Positions 59,290-64,000 of a DNA stretch of 64,000 nt are shown here, in pieces. The DNA comes from Rhizophagus irregularis. Its lineage: Eukaryota; Glomeromycota; Glomeromycetes; Glomerales; Glomeraceae. The position numbers were made by a program, and so were the translations under genes. Location: NCBI RefSeq assembly GCF_026210795.1, contig NC_089438.1, positions 4,919,501 through 4,983,500 of the forward strand, written 5' to 3'. The notes under the pieces are model-generated. The model was not told where the DNA came from. It saw only the letters and a list, made by a program, of their open reading frames with translations, and ran no database searches. Each line of letters begins with the position of its first letter. The first letter of the stretch is position 1.

Positions 59290-60984
59290 TCAATTTTTTA
59301 GTTTAATTTTAACTAATAATTCAGCACAAACAGTTAAACCGCCACTTATAACTTTTAAAGGAGCATTCATATCTACTAAATCAATTTCATAATTTCTGTA
59401 TAATAGAGCAATCAAACAAACTAACTCAATCATTGCCAACTTTCTTCCTGGACATAATCTTAATCCTCCACCGAACATGAGAAATGAAAATTTCTTTGAC
59501 TCGAAACCTTCAGCCATCCATCTATCAGGATTAAACTTGTCAGGATCTTCCCAATAATCTTTATTATAATGAATAGCATCAGCGTTGATTCGAAACACTG
59601 TCCCGGCTGGCCATTTATATCCTGCTATTTCATCAGGTTTATTAATACATCTTGTAAACGAAGGTAGAACCGTGAAAACGCGAGAGACTTCTTTTACAAT
59701 TGCTTCGCAGTATTTTAATTTTTGAAAATCATTTTCAGTGATTGGACGTATTTTATCACCTTGGAATATTCTATCAATTTCTTCTATCATTTTCTTTTTC
59801 ACATCTGGATTATGTGCAAGATAATATATAACGAACGAAATTGTGTTTGCAGTCTATATTAAAAAAAAAACGAATTTTAATATAATTATGACTTTTAATA
59901 TAATTATGAAAACATTTATTTGAAATCTACTTACTGTATCAGTTCCACCAAAAAATCCATCCAAAATAATACCACGAATTTCAGAATCAGTCATAGGTCT
60001 GTTCAAAGCTTCACCGCCAACAGTTTTGACATGATTAACATCACGAGTTGTATTTGCAGTAATTACCGATGTTAACATATCATTTGATAAAGGTTTATCC
60101 AATGGTGTATTTTCAATTGCTTGTCTACGTCTCTTAATGATTTCATCTAGCCTTTTATTAATAAATCTTAAATTTAAAAGTAAGTCATCTGCTTTACTCT
60201 TAAAAAATGGAATATAATGTCGTAAGAAAGGAGATACGTATACAAACATTATAAAACCCAAAAAATGTTTACGAAGTGCTTGAACTAATTTTACAGAATC
60301 ATCGACTATTGCTGATGGATGATCAGATTTTTCATCACTGAGAGTATCAAAATAAGCTGCCATTGAATAAGATCTTTCTCCAGTTAACAATTTAATAATC
60401 ATATCGTTTGTGTATTGATTAAACCATGCAGTAAAATCCAATTTATTTTTATTTTCTTGAAACAATTTATTCCAATAACCTTCTAATTCATTGAAAATTC
60501 TGTTAGTCCAATCAATAGCTTCGTTAGTAAATTTCGGTGACAAAATAGCTTGTGTGAAAAACTGGCGATTATATTTCCAGGATTTAAGATCTTGATTTAA
60601 CAATATTCCTTTTCCTTCAATTCCCAATTCTTTTAATCCCTCACTATCAGGATATCTCATCACATGTGAATTTTTTGTCGAAGGTGTTAAAAGTTTTTCA
60701 ATATACTCTATTTTAGATAAAACTATAGTTCGTCTATTCAACTGAACCTCGTAAATATCACCATATTTCTTGTAATTATATCCATAAAATTCTTTGATAT
60801 CTCCTTTAGACCACAAATAGTATTGAGGTAAATTACCAACGAATGGGAATGGAAATGGTCCGGGTAAAGGATTGACACGAGTAAAATATTTGAAATAATA
60901 TTGTGCCACATAGATAGTTAATATGACACTTAAAAATAAAGGAACATCACTAATTTCAAAATTTTCTAATAATTTAAAAACCAT
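59290..60984 (-). CDS. Cytochrome P450 monooxygenase (P450-13), canonical I-helix
   Basis: Exons 60984-59935 and 59853-59290 encode 537 residues; intron 81 bp, different in sequence from those of P450-10, -11, -12 and -14. I-helix FGGTDT/TAN; E-V-S-R; FNPDRW; FGGGLRLCPG (cysteine ~484). Seven residues (LKEEIIK) are missing after NKLF in the F-G region. Exon 1 is nearly the same as that of P450-14 (LNRRTIVLSKIEYI, FKSKADDLLLNLRF), but exon 2 groups with P450-10 and -12 (SKKFSFLMFGGGLRLCPG). Confidence 0.92.
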
Positions 60985-61622
60985 CTTATCGTTTTCTTTT
61001 TCCTTAATTTATTTATCTATTTATTTATTTTTTTTTTTGACCAAAAAATAGTTATATTTCAAAAATGCAAAATCATTGTGCGATATAAAAATAGTAACCC
61101 TGTCATAGTTGGGTGTAATTAAATTGGGTAAGCTTAAGCGTAGAACGTGAATCGAGAACATTGAGAGAAATACTTATTTAGTAATCTCATACTAAAATTA
61201 GTTCATTTATAACAAAACAAGTAGTAAATGTACATAATAGTCACAGATTCTTTTTAATTTACTATAAACAGTTTAATTGATTATTCATGATGTCAAAGCA
61301 CGTGTTGGAGTTTATAATACAGCTGTATGCATAATTACGTAAATCAGTATCGTATTTTTATTGCTTAGACAAAAATAAAATAAAATAAAAAAACAAACTA
61401 AATAATAATAAATTTCGAGTAAACTTGGTATCTTTGTCAATTTCGGTAATTCGGTAAAGGCAATTAACCATAGCATGAAAATTTTAGTATTACACTTTCC
61501 CGAAACTACTGCGGAATGCTTTAAAGAACTTAATTTATATCATTTTAAAGAAATAATAAAAATTGATTATATAGTAAAATTTTTAAAAAAAATTATTTAC
61601 CGTATATTTATAATCACAAAAA
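60985..61622. other. Spacer upstream of P450-13
   Basis: GACCAAAAAATAG (61039), GTAAGCTTAAGCGTAGAAC (61128) and CAAAGCACGTGTTGGAGTTT (61294) recur upstream of P450-14 (63361, 63409, 63530), so promoters and upstream DNA of these two genes are copies. No gene. Confidence 0.5.
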
Positions 61623-63317
61623 TCAATTTCTTGGTTTAATTTCAACTAATAATTCGGTACAAGCAGTTACACCGCCACTTATAACTTTTAAAGGAGCATT
61701 CATATCTACTAGATCAATTTCGTATTTTCTATATAATAAAGCAATCAAACAAACTAATTCAATCATTGCCAACTTTCTTCCTGGGCAAATCCTTAATCCA
61801 CCGCCAAACATGAGTAATGAATGTTTATTTGGCTCAAAACCTTCAACCATCCATCTATCAGGATTAAATTTATCAGGATCTTCCCAATAGTCTCTATTAT
61901 AATGAATAGCATCGGCATTGATTCGAAACATTGTCCCGGCTGGCCATTTATATCCTGCTATTTCATCAGGTTTATTAATATATCTTGTAAACGAAGGTAC
62001 AACTGTGAAGACGCGAGCGACTTCCTTTGCAATTGCTTCACAGTATTTTAATTTTTGAAAATCATTTTCAGTGATTGGACGTGTTTTATCACCTTGGAAT
62101 ATTCTATCAATTTCTTCTATCAATTTCTTTTTCACATCTAGATTATGTGCAATATAGTATATAATGTACGAAATTGTGTTTGCTGTCTAAATAAAAAAAA
62201 AAAATTTAATATAATTCAGGCTAAGGTTCAGCATTTCTTTGAAATTACTTACTGTATCAGTTCCACCAAGAAATCCATCAAAAATAATACCACGAATTTC
62301 AGTATCAGTCATAGGTCTATCCAAAGCTTCACCGCCAACAGTTTTGACATGATTAACATCACGAGGTGTATTCGCAGTAATTAACGATGTTAACATATCA
62401 TTTTTTAAAGGTTTATCCAATGATGTATTTTCAATTGCTTGTCTACGTCTCTTAATAATTTCATCCAGTCTTTTATTAATAAATCTTAAATTTAAAAGTA
62501 AGTCATCTGCTTTACTCTTAAAAAATGGAATATAATGTCGTAAGAAAGGAGATACGTATACAAACATTATAAAACCCAAAAGATGTTTACGAAATGCTTG
62601 AACTAATTTTACAGAATCATCGACTATTGCTGATGGATGATCAGATTGTTCATCACTGAGAGTATCAAAATAAGCTGCCATTGAATAAGATCTTTCTCCA
62701 GTTAACAATTTAGTAATCATATCGTTTGTGTATTGATTAAACCATGCAGTAAAATCCAATTTATTTTTATTTTCTTTGATAATTTCTTCTTTAAGGAATA
62801 ACTTATTCCAATAACCTTCCAGTTCGTTGAAAAGTTTGTTTGTCCAATCAATAGCTTCATTAGTAAATTTCGGTGACAAAATAGCTTGAGAGAAAAACTG
62901 ACGATTATATTTCCACGATTTAAGATCTTGATTTAACAATATTCCTTTTCCTTCAATTCCCAATTCTTTTAATCCTTCACTATCAGGATATGTCACATGT
63001 GAATTTTTTGTCGAAGGCGTTAAAAGTTTTTTAATATACTCTATTTTAGATAAAACTATAGTTCGTCTATTCAACTGAACCTCGTACATATCACCATATT
63101 TCTTGTAATTATATCCATAAAATTCTTTGATATTTCCTTTAGACCACAAATAGTATTGAGGTAAATTACCAATGAATGGGAATGGAAATGGTCCAGGTAA
63201 AGGATTGGCACGAGTAAAATATTTGTAATAATATTGTGCCACATAGATCGTTAATATGGTACTTAAAAATAAAAGAAAATCACTAATTCCAAAATTTTCG
63301 AATAATTTAAAAACCAT
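61623..63317 (-). CDS. Cytochrome P450 monooxygenase (P450-14), canonical I-helix, mosaic
   Basis: Exons 63317-62253 and 62186-61623 encode 542 residues; intron 66 bp, the shortest. I-helix LGGTDT/TAN; E-V-A-R; FNPDRW; FGGGLRICPG (cysteine ~489). Hinge ANPLPGPFPFPFIGNLP has alanine in place of the usual valine. Exon 1 and the upstream DNA match P450-13, whereas the intron (GGTTCAGCATTTCTTTGAAA on +) and exon 2 (NKHSLLMFGGGLRICPG) match P450-11. The gene looks assembled by recombination near its 5' splice site. Two residues are missing in KNSHVTYPD relative to KNSHVMRYPD. Confidence 0.92.
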
Positions 63318-63800
63318 CTCGTTTTCTTTTTTCCTTTATTTATTTATTATTTTTTTTTTTGACCAAAAAATGATTTTATTAAATCATTGTGCGATAACTA
63401 AATTGAGTAAGCTTTTAAGTGTAGAACAACATTGAGAAAAATACTTATTAAGTAATCTCATACTAAAATTATACACAACATATTCTTTTTAATTTACTAT
63501 ATACAGTTTAATTTGATTATTCGTGATGTCAAAGCACGTGTTGGAGTTTACAATGCAATACTGTAATACTATTGTATGTATAATTACTTGCTAATAAAAT
63601 TTTAAATGTATTGTAAAATTAATATTACAGTACATTATATACAAACCATGTTAATTAGTCTTGTAGGGACATTGTACTATAGCTAATAATACAGATCGTA
63701 ATATAAATTGTTTTGTACTTTCATTATAAAAAATTTATTGTACAATTTATTGCTAAAGTGCTATTACAATATATTGAAATTGATAATAAAACAGTTTTAA
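63318..63800. other. Spacer upstream of P450-14
   Basis: Copied upstream DNA of P450-13 to ~63560, then AT-rich DNA with ATTGTAC-type words. Nothing else recognised. Confidence 0.4.
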
Positions 63801-64000
63801 TGTTTTATCTTCGGAACCTTTTGGAATTTACCATTTAATCCAGCCAAGAATCAGAAACCCGTTCCTACAAAAAAGAGAGAAAAGGAACCATTAATAAAGT
63901 TTCCTAATAAAAAAGTTTCAAAAAATTCTAACTTACCACCCAATCCATTCAAGCAAGAAGTGGAAACCCGTCCCTCTAAAAAGAAAAAAAACGATAATAA
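63801..64000 (+). other. Lys/Pro-rich open frame running off the right edge
   Basis: The frame from 63801 is open for 66 codons to the window end, after a TAA at 63798. It contains two similar units, NLPFNPAKNQKPVPTKKREK and NLPPNPFKQEVETRPSKKKK, so it looks like a basic repeat protein. There is no in-frame ATG and no acceptor that avoids the TAA, so it could equally be a relic or the antisense of something outside. I do not recognise it. Confidence 0.3.

Overview
The window is strongly AT-rich eukaryotic DNA with GT-AG introns of 66-141 bp, many short inverted-repeat transposons, and one lineage-specific gene family massively expanded in tandem. Together with a MULE transposase relic carrying a SWIM-type Cys/His motif, this best fits a filamentous fungus of the Glomeromycotina (Rhizophagus-like). 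That assignment is inference, because no taxonomic marker is present.

The content is dominated by a head-to-tail array of cytochrome P450 genes, all on the minus strand. I number them P450-1 to P450-14 by increasing coordinate. Thirteen are intact. P450-11 is intact except for a 10-bp deletion near its N-terminus. Five further relics (psi-A to psi-E) sit at about 9.7-10.4, 14.0-14.2, 30.1-31.7, 32.6-33.8 and 44.8-45.1 kb. Every gene has the same plan: a ~350-residue first exon (membrane anchor, proline-rich hinge, WxxxR C-helix), one phase-0 intron placed exactly inside the I-helix oxygen-activation motif, and a ~188-residue second exon (ExxR, FNPDRW, FGGGLRxCPG heme loop). The only other confident gene is a six-exon AK3-type GTP:AMP phosphotransferase at 47.3-48.6 kb, standing inside the array.

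Region by region: 0.6-36.0 kb holds P450-1 to -7 plus four relics. In this divergent group the I-helix acid-alcohol pair is replaced (GTHK, GTYK or ADYK instead of GTDT-T). 36.7-38.2 kb holds three MITE-like elements in a row. 38.8-63.3 kb holds P450-8 to -14, all with the canonical GGTDT-T motif and shorter introns. The two groups therefore sit side by side and meet at the MITE cluster. Intergenic DNA contains a 3.3-kb MULE with a degraded transposase, a Harbinger-like MITE nested in another MITE, two copies of an odd element built from TTTCGCCGAA units, a 255-bp tandem duplication, and sequence blocks copied along with the genes.

All P450s look like microsomal heme-thiolate enzymes; substrates cannot be read from sequence. 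The divergent group keeps intact frames, ExxR and the heme cysteine while losing the proton-delivery residues, so it may have altered chemistry rather than being decayed. Its promoters share a TATA block and an upstream GATCGTCA motif, suggesting common control.
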